Shown here one piece after another: positions 15,121 through 24,840 of a DNA stretch of 64,000 bases (its first letter is position 1; each line of letters opens with the position of its first letter). The notes beneath the pieces were generated by a model, which saw only the letters and a program-made list of their open reading frames with translations, did no database searches and was not told the origin of the DNA. The translations under genes were made by a program, and so were the position numbers. The DNA is from Gammaproteobacteria bacterium. GTDB taxonomy: Bacteria > Pseudomonadota > Gammaproteobacteria > Steroidobacterales > Woeseiaceae. The stretch is from positions 1 through 64,000 of the forward strand of contig JAACFE010000003.1 in NCBI GenBank assembly GCA_009937525.1, in the 5' to 3' direction.

Positions 15121-15894
15121 TTATCCGGCGATTCGGGTGCCGGTCAGAATCTCGAGAGATCGCATTTCGCTGAGCGCCGATGCGCCATGCCCGATGAATG
15201 CACCGACGTCGGGATAGTTGATGTCGGCTGCCAGCTTGCGCAGCATTGCTTCGCCGGTCTGGCCCGTCTCGTTCTCCTCGATAGCGTTGAGCAGGCCCGC
15301 GGTTACGGCATTCAGTTCGAGGAAGCCGACCTTGTCGTCACTGCCGCGGTAGACAGCCAGGTATACGGGCTCTTCTGCGGGTGCGTCGGGCAGATAGTCT
15401 GCCGAAATGCGGTGCACCGGGTACTGGTAGGCGAACGCCCAGGCCAGCGCGGACTTGACCGGTATGCCCGCGAGCAGGTCGCCGTCCGGATCGACGCTTT
15501 CGAGATCGTTGGTCTCTTCGGATACCGACAGCGCGAGTTCGATGTACTCGTAATGCGCAAGTTCGACGAGGAACGGAAAGTCGTCCGGCTCGGGCTCGTA
15601 CTCGTTCTGCAGGAAATCCAGGAACTCGGCCGGCAGCTGGAGGAAATAGGGCGTATGGGCCTCGTGCCGCTGCATGAATCGCCGCACGAGCCGGCGCCAC
15701 TTTTCGTCGCTGTGGAGCTTGTTGAGAACCGGGAACATGTTCGACAGCAGGCTCCGCAGGTTATTGAAAAAGAGCTCGCGGTAGATCGCCATGCGGCGTT
15801 CCTCGATGCCCTCGGGCGCAGGTGCTTTCTGCGGGTCGCGAATGTGTGCCGCGAATGCGTACTGCTTTTCCTGGAATTCCGGCCGCTCAGCCAT
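15121..15894 (-). CDS. DUF2063 partner protein (BufC/HvfC-like)
   Basis: A 257-residue protein with an N-terminal DUF2063 domain (MAIYRELFFNNLRSLLSNMFPVL region, residues about 30-120) and a C-terminal winged-helix-like part. In MNIO systems this protein binds the substrate peptide and presents it to the DUF692 enzyme. The start is the ATG at 15894, overlapping the DUF692 stop by 8 bp. Eleven bases separate its stop from the DoxX ATG. Confidence 0.88.
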   Translation of the reverse strand: MAERPEFQEKQYAFAAHIRDPQKAPAPEGIEERRMAIYRELFFNNLRSLLSNMFPVLNKLHSDEKWRRLVRRFMQRHEAHTPYFLQLPAEFLDFLQNEYEPEPDDFPFLVELAHYEYIELALSVSEETNDLESVDPDGDLLAGIPVKSALAWAFAYQYPVHRISADYLPDAPAEEPVYLAVYRGSDDKVGFLELNAVTAGLLNAIEENETGQTGEAMLRKLAADINYPDVGAFIGHGASALSEMRSLEILTGTRIAG

Positions 15895-16741
15895 TTGCGG
15901 CCTCCGCCGGTTCGGCCTCCCGCTGCAGCTTCTTGATACGCCGCACTTCGCCCAGCAATTCCTCCATGGGCGGGAAATTGAAGTCGCGCTCGAGCAGGGT
16001 GGGTACCGGACCGAAGTGGGCATAGGCGTCGGCGAGCAGCTGCCACGCCTGGTCGTCGACAGCGGCGCCGTGCGTATCGACGCGCAGGTCTTCGGCCTCG
16101 ACGTAGTGCCCGGCAATGTGAAAGTAACGAATCTTCCCGGCCGGCATCTGCAGCATGTACGCATGCGGGTCGTAGCCATGGTTGATGCTGTTTACGACGA
16201 TGTTGTTTATGTCGAGCATCAGGTCGCAGTCGGCTTCCTCGAGCACTGCGTTGACGAAATCGGCTTCGGACATCGAGGTATCGGTAGGCGCGTAGTACGA
16301 GACGTTCTCGAGGGCGATACGCTGCTCGAGCATGTCCTGCACCCGGCGAACGCGCTCGGCGACGTAGCGCACGGCTTCTTCGGTGAACGGGATCGGCATG
16401 AGGTCATAGAGCTGGCCGTCGTCGCCACAGTAACTCAGGTGTTCCGAGTACATGCGGATGCCGTGTTCGGCCATGAATACCTTGATATCGCGCACGAGCT
16501 GCTCGTCCAGCGGCGCGGGGCCGCCAATGGACAGGGACAGGCCGTGGATGACGAACGGATAACGTTCGGTGAACCAGCGGAACTTCTTGCCCAGGGCGCC
16601 GCCCACGTGGATCCAGTTCTCCGGCGCAACCTCCATGAAGTCGACCTCCGAAGGCGGATCCGCCATCAACTGGTCGGCAATCGGCCGGCGCAGGCCGAGA
16701 CCGGCGCCGCTGACGGGATACTGTGAATGGCTGTGATTCAT
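15887..16741 (-). CDS. DUF692 MNIO-type iron enzyme (BufB/HvfB-like)
   Basis: A 284-residue TIM-barrel of the multinuclear non-heme iron oxidative (MNIO) family, relatives of MbnB that convert peptide cysteines into oxazolone- or thiooxazole-type copper ligands. Metal-ligand candidates are all present: His66 (HGLSLS), Glu100 (SEHLSY), Glu145 (ENVSYY), Asp177/Asn179 (LDINN), His208/His212 (HIAGH), Asp222 (DTHG) and Glu251 (LLERDFNFP). The precursor gene (DUF2282/BufA type) normally upstream is absent: only 49 bp separate this start from the DUF1841 stop. Confidence 0.9.
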   Translation of the reverse strand: MNHSHSQYPVSGAGLGLRRPIADQLMADPPSEVDFMEVAPENWIHVGGALGKKFRWFTERYPFVIHGLSLSIGGPAPLDEQLVRDIKVFMAEHGIRMYSEHLSYCGDDGQLYDLMPIPFTEEAVRYVAERVRRVQDMLEQRIALENVSYYAPTDTSMSEADFVNAVLEEADCDLMLDINNIVVNSINHGYDPHAYMLQMPAGKIRYFHIAGHYVEAEDLRVDTHGAAVDDQAWQLLADAYAHFGPVPTLLERDFNFPPMEELLGEVRRIKKLQREAEPAEAANG

Positions 16742-16790
16742 GGTTCTACCTGCTGGATTACGACAACAGACCAGCCCGGCGCCGGTTTTA

Positions 16791-17210
16791 TTACAGGCGA
16801 CGCAGGCGTTCCAGATAAGACGTTTCGTCGGGGGCGCGGTTCGCGCTCTGTGCTTCCCAGAGGGTCTCGGCAAGGCACTCGATCATACGGTGTTCCGCCG
16901 CATGCGGATCTCCGTCACGCGCCGAGAGAGCCGCATGGATCTTCGCGATGCCCGGTGGCCTGTCCGTCGCCACCTGCTCGCGGATGCCGAGATGCAGCCC
17001 CATGTGCAGGAACGGGTTGGTCCGGCCGCCTTCGGGCGTGTAGTCCCTGTCGAGGTCTTTGCCCGTCACGGCATCGTGATACTCGGGGTGTTCCGCGATC
17101 ACGGCGGCAATCTGCGCTTCGAGTGGCGACATAGGCTGGCCGGCGACCTGTTTCCGCCACGCATCCGCGTACATTTTCCTGAGTTCGTGCCGGTCCTGGC
17201 CGAAAATCAT
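16791..17210 (-). CDS. DUF1841 family protein
   Basis: A 139-residue soluble protein with the family signature: MIFGQDRHELRKMYADAWRK at the start, LEAQIAAVIAEHPEYH, then NPFLHMGLHLGIREQV. The ATG at 17210 overlaps the nth stop (ATGA), so it is the last gene of the rnf-nth run. The function is unknown. The conserved His and Glu residues might bind metal, but there is no direct evidence. Confidence 0.88.
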   Translation of the reverse strand: MIFGQDRHELRKMYADAWRKQVAGQPMSPLEAQIAAVIAEHPEYHDAVTGKDLDRDYTPEGGRTNPFLHMGLHLGIREQVATDRPPGIAKIHAALSARDGDPHAAEHRMIECLAETLWEAQSANRAPDETSYLERLRRL

Positions 17211-17842
17211 TCGAGTTCCTTCCTGCGGTACTCGCACCATTCGACGATCGTGCAGCGCCAGCACTCGGGCCTGCGCGCCTTGCAGACATAGCGCCCGTGC
17301 AGGATCAGCCAGTGATGCGCGTCCTTCATGAATTGCTCGGGGGTCAGTTTGACGAGACGCTTCTCGACTTCGAGTGGCGTCTTGCCTTTGGCCAGCCCCG
17401 TGCGGTTGGCCACGCGAAAGATGTGGGTGTCGACCGCGATCGTCGGTTCGCCGAACGCGGTGTTCAGGATGACGTTCGCCGTCTTGCGGCCCACGCCCGG
17501 TAGCCGTTCCAGTTCCTCGCGGGTCCGCGGTACCTCGCCATCGTGCTCCTCCACGAGGATGCGGCAGGTCTTGATGATGTTCTCGGCCTTGCTGTTGAAG
17601 AGCCCGATCGTGCGGATATAGGACTTCAGGCCGTCGATGCCGAGGGCCAGTATGGCCTGCGGTGTGTTGGCGACCTTGTAGAGTTTCGACGTCGCCTTGT
17701 TCACGCCAACGTCGGTCGCCTGCGCGGAGAGTATTACCGAGACGAGTAACTCGAAGGGCGTGCCGTAGTCGAGTTCCGTCGTCGGATGCGGATTGAGTTC
17801 CCGCAGGCGACTGTAAATGGCTGCGCGCTTTTCCCTGTTCAC
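17207..17842 (-). CDS. nth: endonuclease III
   Basis: A 211-residue bifunctional DNA glycosylase/AP lyase that removes oxidised pyrimidines. It has the helix-hairpin-helix LPGVGRKTANVIL, catalytic Lys in that motif, catalytic Asp in VDTHIFRV, and the C-terminal C-x6-C-x2-C-x5-C iron-sulphur loop (CKARRPECWRCTIVEWC). A GTG start overlaps the rnfE stop. The rnfE-nth junction is conserved in gammaproteobacteria and links the Fe-S enzyme with an electron-transfer complex. Confidence 0.96.
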   Translation of the reverse strand: MNREKRAAIYSRLRELNPHPTTELDYGTPFELLVSVILSAQATDVGVNKATSKLYKVANTPQAILALGIDGLKSYIRTIGLFNSKAENIIKTCRILVEEHDGEVPRTREELERLPGVGRKTANVILNTAFGEPTIAVDTHIFRVANRTGLAKGKTPLEVEKRLVKLTPEQFMKDAHHWLILHGRYVCKARRPECWRCTIVEWCEYRRKELE

Positions 17843-18486
17843 GTCCTGCCCGCGGCGTCCCGCTTACCGTCCAGGTAATTCTTCAGCGCTACGGCGAGGG
17901 CGAGGCTGAAGAACGCTCCGGGCGGCAGTACCGCGAGCAGCCAGCCGCCGTCGACGACAACGAGCCCCGCCAGCGTTTTGCCGCCGAAGAGCATGTGAAA
18001 ATCAGCGAACAGTGATCCCTTGCCGACGAGTTCTCGAAAGAAACCGATGGCCATCAGCAGCAGTGCGAAACCTGCGCCCATCCCGAGCCCGTCGAAGAAG
18101 CTGGGGGCAATCCCGTTGCGCGATGCGAACAGCTCCGCGCGGGCGACGATCGCGCAGTTGGTGACGATAAGCGGTATGAAGATGCCGAGAGACCGGTCGA
18201 GCGCGGGGAACCAGGCTTTGATGATCAGTTCCGTACAGGTCACGAGGCTCGCGATGATCAGGACGTAGATGGGAACCCGGATCTCGGCCAGTATCCAGCG
18301 GCGCGTGGCCGATACGAGCACATTGGAGCAGGTGAGCACGACGAGCGTAGCGACGCCGAGTCCCAGCCCGTTGACGAATGTCGTGGTGACGGCCAGGAGC
18401 GGGCACAGGCCCAGCAGCTGCACGAGACCGGGATTCTCCCGCCATAACCCGGTCTGAAGTCGATCGATGAAATGGCCAGGCGTCAC
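17839..18486 (-). CDS. rnfE: Rnf complex subunit E
   Basis: A 215-residue integral membrane subunit, paralogous to RnfA, with six hydrophobic helices. QLLGLCPLLAVTTTFVNGLGLG and the VTNCAIVARAE segment are characteristic and contain the Cys residues proposed to hold an Fe-S cluster between RnfA and RnfE. A GTG start overlaps the rnfG stop. It forms part of the ion-pumping ferredoxin:NAD+ oxidoreductase (or SoxR-reducing) complex. Confidence 0.94.
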   Translation of the reverse strand: MTPGHFIDRLQTGLWRENPGLVQLLGLCPLLAVTTTFVNGLGLGVATLVVLTCSNVLVSATRRWILAEIRVPIYVLIIASLVTCTELIIKAWFPALDRSLGIFIPLIVTNCAIVARAELFASRNGIAPSFFDGLGMGAGFALLLMAIGFFRELVGKGSLFADFHMLFGGKTLAGLVVVDGGWLLAVLPPGAFFSLALAVALKNYLDGKRDAAGRT

Positions 18487-19112
18487 AATGCCTCCGCCGT
18501 TGCCGGCATGGTCAGGATTTTCTCGCGGTGAGCGTCGAAGTATAACAACGTCTCGCGGATCGCTTTGATGACGGCGCGCGGCGTCACCGAGGCACCCGTA
18601 AGCTGATCGAACTCGCCGCCATCGACCTGCAGGTGCCAGCCCGCGACCGGCGGGTCGCCGAGCGATCGGCTATCGAACTGGTGGACCCAGTCGGAACGCG
18701 ATGCCTCGATGCCGTCGCCGAGCCCGGGCGTCTCGCGGTGTTCGAGTATCCGTACACCGGTGATCGTGCCGGCCGCGCCGATGCCCACCAGGACACGAAT
18801 CGGGCCCGCGTAGCCGCCTTTCGCCGTGACAGCGAACAGCGCGGCAGCCGGTGCGCCGCCGGAATACACCCGGTAGATGATGACGGCATCGTCGCCGGGC
18901 AGGTCGTGAGGAGGCTCCAGAACGAGTTTCGCGGCCGTGATGCTGCCGTCGTAGTCCAGGCCCCCGAGCGCGGGTTCCAGGCTTTTCTCGAGCCAGGCCT
19001 GTTCGTTCGCGGCGATGCGCGCCGCGGTCAGGTGGTTCGTTGCTGCGACCAGCGTCGCGCAGATCGCGGCGATCGTTGCGAGCGTAATGCCGCGTATCGT
19101 GATTCCCGGCAT
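18483..19112 (-). CDS. rnfG: Rnf complex subunit G (FMN-binding)
   Basis: A 209-residue subunit with one N-terminal transmembrane helix (about 8-28) and a periplasmic FMN-binding domain. The covalent-FMN motif appears as TGASVT at 172-177, a variant of S-G-A-T-x-T. The final Thr177 would carry the FMN phosphoester. The GLGDGIEA strand is typical. The start overlaps the rnfD stop by one base. Confidence 0.93.
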   Translation of the reverse strand: MPGITIRGITLATIAAICATLVAATNHLTAARIAANEQAWLEKSLEPALGGLDYDGSITAAKLVLEPPHDLPGDDAVIIYRVYSGGAPAAALFAVTAKGGYAGPIRVLVGIGAAGTITGVRILEHRETPGLGDGIEASRSDWVHQFDSRSLGDPPVAGWHLQVDGGEFDQLTGASVTPRAVIKAIRETLLYFDAHREKILTMPATAEAL

Positions 19113-20164
19113 CACGGCGCCCCCGCATCCCTGCGGTGCCCGACAATGCGCGGCCGGGTGATGCGGTCGATGGCCGGGACCGCCATGTTCATCATCAGCA
19201 CGGCGAAGGCGACGCCGTCGACGTCCGCGCCCCAGGTCCGTATCGCGTAGATCAGGAAGCCGATGCCGGCGCCGTAGATAAGGCGGCCCTTCGGGCTGGC
19301 CGCGGCGGACACCGGATCGGTGGCGATAAAGAACGCGCACATCAGCGCCGCGCCGCTGAACATGTGGAAGCCGGGGCTCGGTTCCGTTCCCGGACTGGCG
19401 AGCCACATGATGCCGGCCGGAATCAGGAGGCCAACGCCCACGCCGACCGGGATGTGCCAGCGGATGACCCTGCGGATCATCAGCCAGAAGCCGCCGATGG
19501 CGATGAAATTGCCGATCCATTCCCAGCCGACGCCGCCAAAGTCGCCCATGATCGGCAGGGAACGGATCTCTACCGTCGTGCGCATGTCATTCAGGCCGGA
19601 CTTCATGGCGTCCAGCGGCGTGGCCCGACTGATCTCGTCGTAGGTCAGCGCATCCGGGAGACTCCCGGTCAGCGTGTAGGTCAGGGTCTGCAGAACGGAC
19701 AGGAACTGGTAGTCGATGTCGCCCATGCGCGGCGCGACCCAGAGGTTCAGGTGCATGGGGAAGGCGACGAGCACGACGACGTAGCCGGCCATCGCCGGGT
19801 TGAAGATATTGAAACCGAGGCCGCCGTAAAGGTGCTTGGCAACAATGATGCCGAACAACGCCCCGGTGGCCGTCACCCACCACGGCGTCAGCGACGGCAG
19901 CGCAAAGGCCAGCAGTGCCGCGGTCACCAGCGCGCTGTAATCGGACAGGGCGCGCACGGGCGGGCGGCCGCGCAGCCGCATCATGAGCGCTTCGCCGCCC
20001 ACGCATGCCGCCGTGGCGATGAGCAGGTTGAAGATCAGGCCCGGGCCGAAGAACCACACGTGCGCGACGGCCGCCGGTACGAGCGCGAGCAGAACCTGCT
20101 GCATCATTGTCGCAACGTCGGCAGTTGGTGCCATGTGAGGCGCTTCGCGGTGCTCGAATTCCAC
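19112..20164 (-). CDS. rnfD: Rnf complex subunit D
   Basis: A 350-residue NqrB/RnfD-type membrane subunit with about nine or ten helices. It starts in the family's usual way (short amphipathic N-terminus, then MMQQVLLALVPAAVAHVWFFG). The covalent FMN site is SRATPL with Thr182. GGLGFNIFNPAMAGYV and DPVSAAASPKGRLIYG are further signatures. It is probably the ion-translocating subunit with RnfA/E. Confidence 0.95.
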   Translation of the reverse strand: MEFEHREAPHMAPTADVATMMQQVLLALVPAAVAHVWFFGPGLIFNLLIATAACVGGEALMMRLRGRPPVRALSDYSALVTAALLAFALPSLTPWWVTATGALFGIIVAKHLYGGLGFNIFNPAMAGYVVVLVAFPMHLNLWVAPRMGDIDYQFLSVLQTLTYTLTGSLPDALTYDEISRATPLDAMKSGLNDMRTTVEIRSLPIMGDFGGVGWEWIGNFIAIGGFWLMIRRVIRWHIPVGVGVGLLIPAGIMWLASPGTEPSPGFHMFSGAALMCAFFIATDPVSAAASPKGRLIYGAGIGFLIYAIRTWGADVDGVAFAVLMMNMAVPAIDRITRPRIVGHRRDAGAP

Positions 20165-20166
20165 GA

Positions 20167-21687
20167 TCAGTCCCCGTCGTCCCGTCGTCGGCGTTTCATG
20201 ATTTCCGCAATGGCGTCGGGGCCGGCCTTCCTGGCCTGGTCCTTTTGCCGGGCCAGTTCGACCTCGCGCTCGCGCTGTTCACGCTGCAGGCGTTCGTTAC
20301 GCGCCTCGAAGCGACGCCGGGCACGTTCGGCGCGGGCTTTTTCGTCGTCCAGTTCCCGGATGCGCGCCTTCGCCATGCGGAAGTCGTAGGTCAGCGGAAT
20401 ATGGCTCGGGCAAACGAGATCGCAACATCCGCACTCGATACAGTCCGTCAGACCGTGGTCTCGCAGCTGCGTCTCGTCGTCCGCGCAGGCGTACCAGAAG
20501 AGCTGCTGTGGCAGGAGCCGCACGGGGCACACGGCCGCGCAATCGCCGCAACGGATGCACGGCAGTTCGGGGCCGGCCGCAGGCACGTCCGACATCACCA
20601 GTATGCAGTTGGTCGCCTTGACCAGCGGGACCCGGTCGGTGCTGACCGACTTTCCGGTCATCGGCCCGCCGATAACAAGGTGCCTCGCGCTCTTGGTATA
20701 GCCGCCGGCGAATCGTGCGATGTCGTCGATCGTCGTGCCGATACGCGCCCTGACGTTCATCGGATTCGCGATGCCGTCTCCGGTAATCGTCGTGATTCGT
20801 GAAATCAGCGGTTCGCGATTGTTCAGCCAGTCGTGTATCGCGACAGCCGTGCCCACGTTTTGCACCAGGCAGCCAATATCCGTTGGCAGCCCGCCGCTCG
20901 GCACTTCCCGGTTGGTCACGAGCTGCACCAGCTGGTCCTCGCCACCCGAGGGATAGATGGTCGGAATCTGCTTGAGTGAGAGCCGCTCGTCGCCGACTTC
21001 GGTCATGGCAGTGGCGAGCTGCTGGATCGCCTCGGGCTTGTCGCTTTCGACGACGATGAACGCATGGTCGAGTTCCAGTGCGCGCAGGAGAATCTGCGCG
21101 CCACCCACCACATCGTGCGCCCGTTCGCGCATCAGCATGTCGTCGCAGCTGATGTAGGGTTCGCACTCGGCACCGTTGAGAATGATGTAGTCGAGATCGC
21201 AGGAAACCGCCTGCATGAGTTTCTGCGCAGTCGGGTAGACTGCGCCGCCGAGACCGACGATGCCGCCCTGGAGGATCTTCCGCAGCACCGTGTCTCCCGG
21301 CAGTTCGGCATACGGTATGGGTTCCTCCCACGACTCCACCGCCTGGTCATCGCCGTCGCATTCGATCACGATGCAGGGCGCCGTGTCGCCACGACGCCCT
21401 GCCACCGGCCAGGGCCCGATGGCAACGACCTTCCCGGAGGAAGAAGCGTGCACCGGTGCGCCCAGCGTTCCCGGTGATTCTGCGAGCAGCTGGCCTTTCA
21501 GCACGCGTTCGCCGATGCCGACGAGTGGCTGGGCCGGGTCGCCGACGTGCTGTTCGAGTGGCAGGACCAGCTGATCCGGCAGCGGCGGTGACTGTATTGG
21601 CAGTCCGGTCGCCTGCGACTTGCGAGCGTCCAGGCGCAGTCCGCCGTGCAGTTTGCCGAGGTCGTATGTCGCCGCGGCGCCAGGCAC
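20167..21687 (-). CDS. rnfC: Rnf complex subunit C
   Basis: A 506-residue peripheral subunit that binds NADH and FMN (GGIVGLGGAVYPTAQKL; NGAECEPYISCDD) and carries two [4Fe-4S] clusters (CIRCGDCAAVCP and CIECGCCDLVCP). The C-terminus is a charged, Arg/Glu-rich coiled-coil tail of about 60 residues. The start is the GTG at 21687, which overlaps the rnfB TAG. It is the electron-input end of the complex. Confidence 0.94.
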   Translation of the reverse strand: MPGAAATYDLGKLHGGLRLDARKSQATGLPIQSPPLPDQLVLPLEQHVGDPAQPLVGIGERVLKGQLLAESPGTLGAPVHASSSGKVVAIGPWPVAGRRGDTAPCIVIECDGDDQAVESWEEPIPYAELPGDTVLRKILQGGIVGLGGAVYPTAQKLMQAVSCDLDYIILNGAECEPYISCDDMLMRERAHDVVGGAQILLRALELDHAFIVVESDKPEAIQQLATAMTEVGDERLSLKQIPTIYPSGGEDQLVQLVTNREVPSGGLPTDIGCLVQNVGTAVAIHDWLNNREPLISRITTITGDGIANPMNVRARIGTTIDDIARFAGGYTKSARHLVIGGPMTGKSVSTDRVPLVKATNCILVMSDVPAAGPELPCIRCGDCAAVCPVRLLPQQLFWYACADDETQLRDHGLTDCIECGCCDLVCPSHIPLTYDFRMAKARIRELDDEKARAERARRRFEARNERLQREQREREVELARQKDQARKAGPDAIAEIMKRRRRDDGD

Positions 21688-22172
21688 TATGCCGCCCGCA
21701 TGCTTATACAGTCGACCGGGCAGGGCGCCAGGCACAGCTCGCAGCCGGTGCACTCCTGTTCGATGACCGTGTGCATCAGCTGGTGGGTCCCGACGATGGC
21801 GTCGACCGGGCACGCGGCGCGGCAATACGTGCAGCCGATGCACAGCGATTCGTCGATGACCGCGACGGCGGGTGCCGCCGGACCCGTCGCGAGCGGGGGC
21901 GCTTCGCTGCGGCCGAGCAGTTCGGCGAGGCGCCGCACGGTGTCGTTGCCTCCGGGCGGGCAGAGATTGATTGCTTCCCGGTTCGTGACGATTGCCGCGG
22001 CATAAGGCCGGCAGCCCGGGTATCCGCACTGCGCGCACTGGGTCTGCGGCAGGAGGTCATTGACGCGCTCGACGAGTCCCGAGCTGTCGGATGGCAACTT
22101 GCGGGCAGCGAAGCCCAGGCCGAGGCCGGCGATCAGCGCGATGACTGTCAGGGTCAGTATGGCAATCCACAT
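21687..22172 (-). CDS. rnfB: Rnf complex subunit B
   Basis: A 161-residue subunit: N-terminal membrane anchor (about 1-23), a four-Cys cluster motif CAQCGYPGC plus a later Cys, then two bacterial-ferredoxin [4Fe-4S] motifs (CIGCTYCRAACP and CTGCELCLAPCP). It is shorter than clostridial RnfB and matches gammaproteobacterial RsxB. It relays electrons between ferredoxin and the membrane subunits. Confidence 0.95.
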   Translation of the reverse strand: MWIAILTLTVIALIAGLGLGFAARKLPSDSSGLVERVNDLLPQTQCAQCGYPGCRPYAAAIVTNREAINLCPPGGNDTVRRLAELLGRSEAPPLATGPAAPAVAVIDESLCIGCTYCRAACPVDAIVGTHQLMHTVIEQECTGCELCLAPCPVDCISMRAA

Positions 22173-22187
22173 ACGGACTCACGGCGC

Positions 22188-22769
22188 TCAGAGCCGTGCC
22201 ATGCCGGAGAATCCCATGAATGCCAGCGACATCATGCCGGCGGTCATCAGCGCGATGGCGGGACCGCGGAACGGCACCGGAACGTCGGCTGCTTCGAGGC
22301 GTTCACGAATCGCGGCGAACATGATCAGGACGAGCGCGAAGCCGCCCGCCGCACCGAGCCCGTAGAAGACCGATTGCACGAAGCCCGTCGACTGCTGGAC
22401 GTTGAGCAATGCCACGCCGAGCACGGCACAGTTGGTTGCAATCAGCGGGATATAGATGCCCAGGACCTGGTCCAGCAGGGGACTGAGGCGGCGCACCATG
22501 ATCTCGGTGAATTGGACGCTGGCCGCGATCACCAGGATGAAGGTAATCGTCCTCAGGTAACCGAGTTCCAGGGGCACCAGGACGTAGGCGTGCAGCAGGT
22601 AGGCCGTCGCGGACGACAACGTCAGAACGAACGCCGTCGCGAGCGACATCCCCGTGGCGGCCTCGAGGTTTCGCGAAACGCCCATGAACGGGCACAGGCC
22701 GAGAAAACGCACGAGTACGAAGTTGTTGACCAGCACCGTGGCAACGAGGATGACGAACAGTTCAGTCAT
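22188..22769 (-). CDS. rnfA: Rnf complex subunit A
   Basis: A 193-residue six-helix membrane subunit with [21 protein letters not shown] near the N-terminus and [14 protein letters not shown], the two Cys-bearing motifs facing RnfE. It is the first gene of the rnfABCDGE-nth-DUF1841 run. metG lies immediately upstream on the same strand with 35 bp between, so the operon may extend back to metG. Confidence 0.95.
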   Translation of the reverse strand: MTELFVILVATVLVNNFVLVRFLGLCPFMGVSRNLEAATGMSLATAFVLTLSSATAYLLHAYVLVPLELGYLRTITFILVIAASVQFTEIMVRRLSPLLDQVLGIYIPLIATNCAVLGVALLNVQQSTGFVQSVFYGLGAAGGFALVLIMFAAIRERLEAADVPVPFRGPAIALMTAGMMSLAFMGFSGMARL

Positions 22770-22804
22770 TCAGTGTCCCGGCGTTCCCGCCGGTATTCCA
22801 GTGG

Positions 22805-24808
22805 CTACTTGACCCGCATACCCGGCTTCGCCCCATCGTCCGCCGACAACAGGAAGATATCTTCTCCGCCGGGTCCCGCAGCCAACACCATACCCTCGGA
22901 TACGCCGAAACGCATCTTGCGCGGCGCGAGGTTGGCGACGACGACGACGTGCCGCCCGACCAGGCTGTCCGGCTCGTACGCGGCTTTGATGCCGGCGAAT
23001 ACGCTGCGCGTCGAGTCGCCGAGATCCAGCGTCAGGGCCAGCAGTTTGTCAGCGCCTTCGACCGGCTCCGCCTTCTCGATACGCGCGATCCGCAGATCGA
23101 CCTTCATGAAATCGTCGATGCTTATCGTGTCGTCCCGTTCAGCGGGCGCCGCATCATGAGTTTCCTTCGACTGTTCAACCATGCGTTGCACCTGTTCGGG
23201 CTCTATGCGCTTTAGCAAAGGAGTGAATTTATTGAACGTCGCATCCAGCAATGGCACCGACGCGTCCGTCCAGCGCCATTCGTCCTCGCCGAGGAATTTC
23301 TTCGCGCCGTCGGCTACCGCGGGTAACACGGGCGAGAGGTAGACCATCAGGCTGCGGAACATGTTGAGTCCCTGCGTGCAGACGAGTTGCACGTCGTCCA
23401 GCTGATCTTCGTCCTTGATCATCACCCAGGGCTTCTTTTCGTCGATATAGCGGTTAGCCTTGTCGGCGAGGGCCATGATCAAACGCATCGCCTTGGAGTA
23501 TTCGCGGCGCTCGTAGTGTCCCGCCAGGGTTTCTGATACGGCTGCGAACTCATCGAACAGTGTCTCGTCGGCAAGAACACCGGACAATCGCCCGTCGAAT
23601 CGCTTGCTGACGAAACCGGCGCAGCGGCTCGCAATATTGACGAGCTTGCCGATGAGGTCCGCGTTTACGCGGGCGATGAAATCGTCCAGGTTCAGATCGA
23701 TGTCTTCGATCGTCGGGCCGAGTTTCGCGGCGTAGTAATACCTGAGGTGACTGGGATCGAGATTGTCGAGGTAGGCACGCGCCTTGATGAATGTGCCGCG
23801 GGATTTCGACATCTTCAGCCCGTTCACGGTCAGGAAACCGTGCGCAAACACACTGGTCGGCGTCCTGAAGCCCGAACCTTCGAGCACGGCCGGCCAGAAC
23901 AGCATGTGGAAATACATGATGTCCTTGCCGATGAAGTGATACACCTCGGTGTCGTGCCCGGGACGCCAGTATTCGTCGAAGTCGAGATCGGTTCTGCGCT
24001 CGCAAAGATTGCGGAAACTCGCGGGATATCCGACCGGCGCATCCAGCCAGACATAGAAGTACTTGTCCTCGGTGCCCGGGATGCGAAAGCCGAAATAGGG
24101 CGCATCGCGGGAGATGTCCCAGTCCTGCAGTCCGGCTTCGAACCATTCGTCGAGCTTGGCGACCGCGTTCCTGTCGAGCGTTGCCGACTTCATCCAGGCT
24201 CGCAGCCGCTCCTCGTACTCGCTCAGCCGGAAGAAGTAATGCTCCGACTCGCGTTTCACCGGCGTCGTGCCGGATATCACCGAGACGGGATCGATCAGAT
24301 CGGACGGCGTGTAGGTCTTGCTGCAGTTCTCGCAGGCATCGCCGTACTGGTCCGGCGTCTTGCAGAAAGGGCAGGTTCCGCGCACGAAACGATCGGGAAG
24401 GAACATGCCTTCCTTCTCGTCGTAGGCCTGCTCGATCGTCTTCGTATAGATATCACCGGCTTCCCGGAGCGCCTCGAACATCTCTACCGTCAGCGCCTCG
24501 TTCTCTGGTGAGTGCGTGGTGTGGTAGTTGTCGAAATCGACACCGAATGCGGCGAAGTCTCTGACAAACTCCTCGCTGAACGACGTCGTGAGGTCCTCCG
24601 GCGTTATGCCCAGCTCGCGCGCCTTGATCATGATCGGCGTGCCGTGAGCATCGCTGGCGCATACGTAGGTGCAGGTGTGGCCGCGCAGTTTCTGGAAACG
24701 CACCCAGATATCCGTCTGGATGTACTCCACGAGATGCCCCATGTGAATGGAGCCGTTGGCGTACGGCAGGGCGCTCGTAACGAGGATTTTTCGGGGCGCG
24801 TCGCTCAT
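22805..24808 (-). CDS. metG: methionyl-tRNA synthetase
   Basis: A 667-residue class I synthetase. HIGH is HMGH in [16 protein letters not shown] is intact ([10 protein letters not shown]), the knuckle Cys pairs are CPFC and CENC, and the C-terminal appended tRNA-binding domain (about 565-667; [16 protein letters not shown]) is present, as in the longer dimeric E. coli form. Upstream lies the repeat-filled gap 24809-25089; a CATAAT box (24822-24817) could give a very short leader. Confidence 0.97.
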   Translation of the reverse strand: MSDAPRKILVTSALPYANGSIHMGHLVEYIQTDIWVRFQKLRGHTCTYVCASDAHGTPIMIKARELGITPEDLTTSFSEEFVRDFAAFGVDFDNYHTTHSPENEALTVEMFEALREAGDIYTKTIEQAYDEKEGMFLPDRFVRGTCPFCKTPDQYGDACENCSKTYTPSDLIDPVSVISGTTPVKRESEHYFFRLSEYEERLRAWMKSATLDRNAVAKLDEWFEAGLQDWDISRDAPYFGFRIPGTEDKYFYVWLDAPVGYPASFRNLCERRTDLDFDEYWRPGHDTEVYHFIGKDIMYFHMLFWPAVLEGSGFRTPTSVFAHGFLTVNGLKMSKSRGTFIKARAYLDNLDPSHLRYYYAAKLGPTIEDIDLNLDDFIARVNADLIGKLVNIASRCAGFVSKRFDGRLSGVLADETLFDEFAAVSETLAGHYERREYSKAMRLIMALADKANRYIDEKKPWVMIKDEDQLDDVQLVCTQGLNMFRSLMVYLSPVLPAVADGAKKFLGEDEWRWTDASVPLLDATFNKFTPLLKRIEPEQVQRMVEQSKETHDAAPAERDDTISIDDFMKVDLRIARIEKAEPVEGADKLLALTLDLGDSTRSVFAGIKAAYEPDSLVGRHVVVVANLAPRKMRFGVSEGMVLAAGPGGEDIFLLSADDGAKPGMRVK

Positions 24809-24840
24809 GGGCCCGGATTATGCCATGGGGGGAATGCAAA

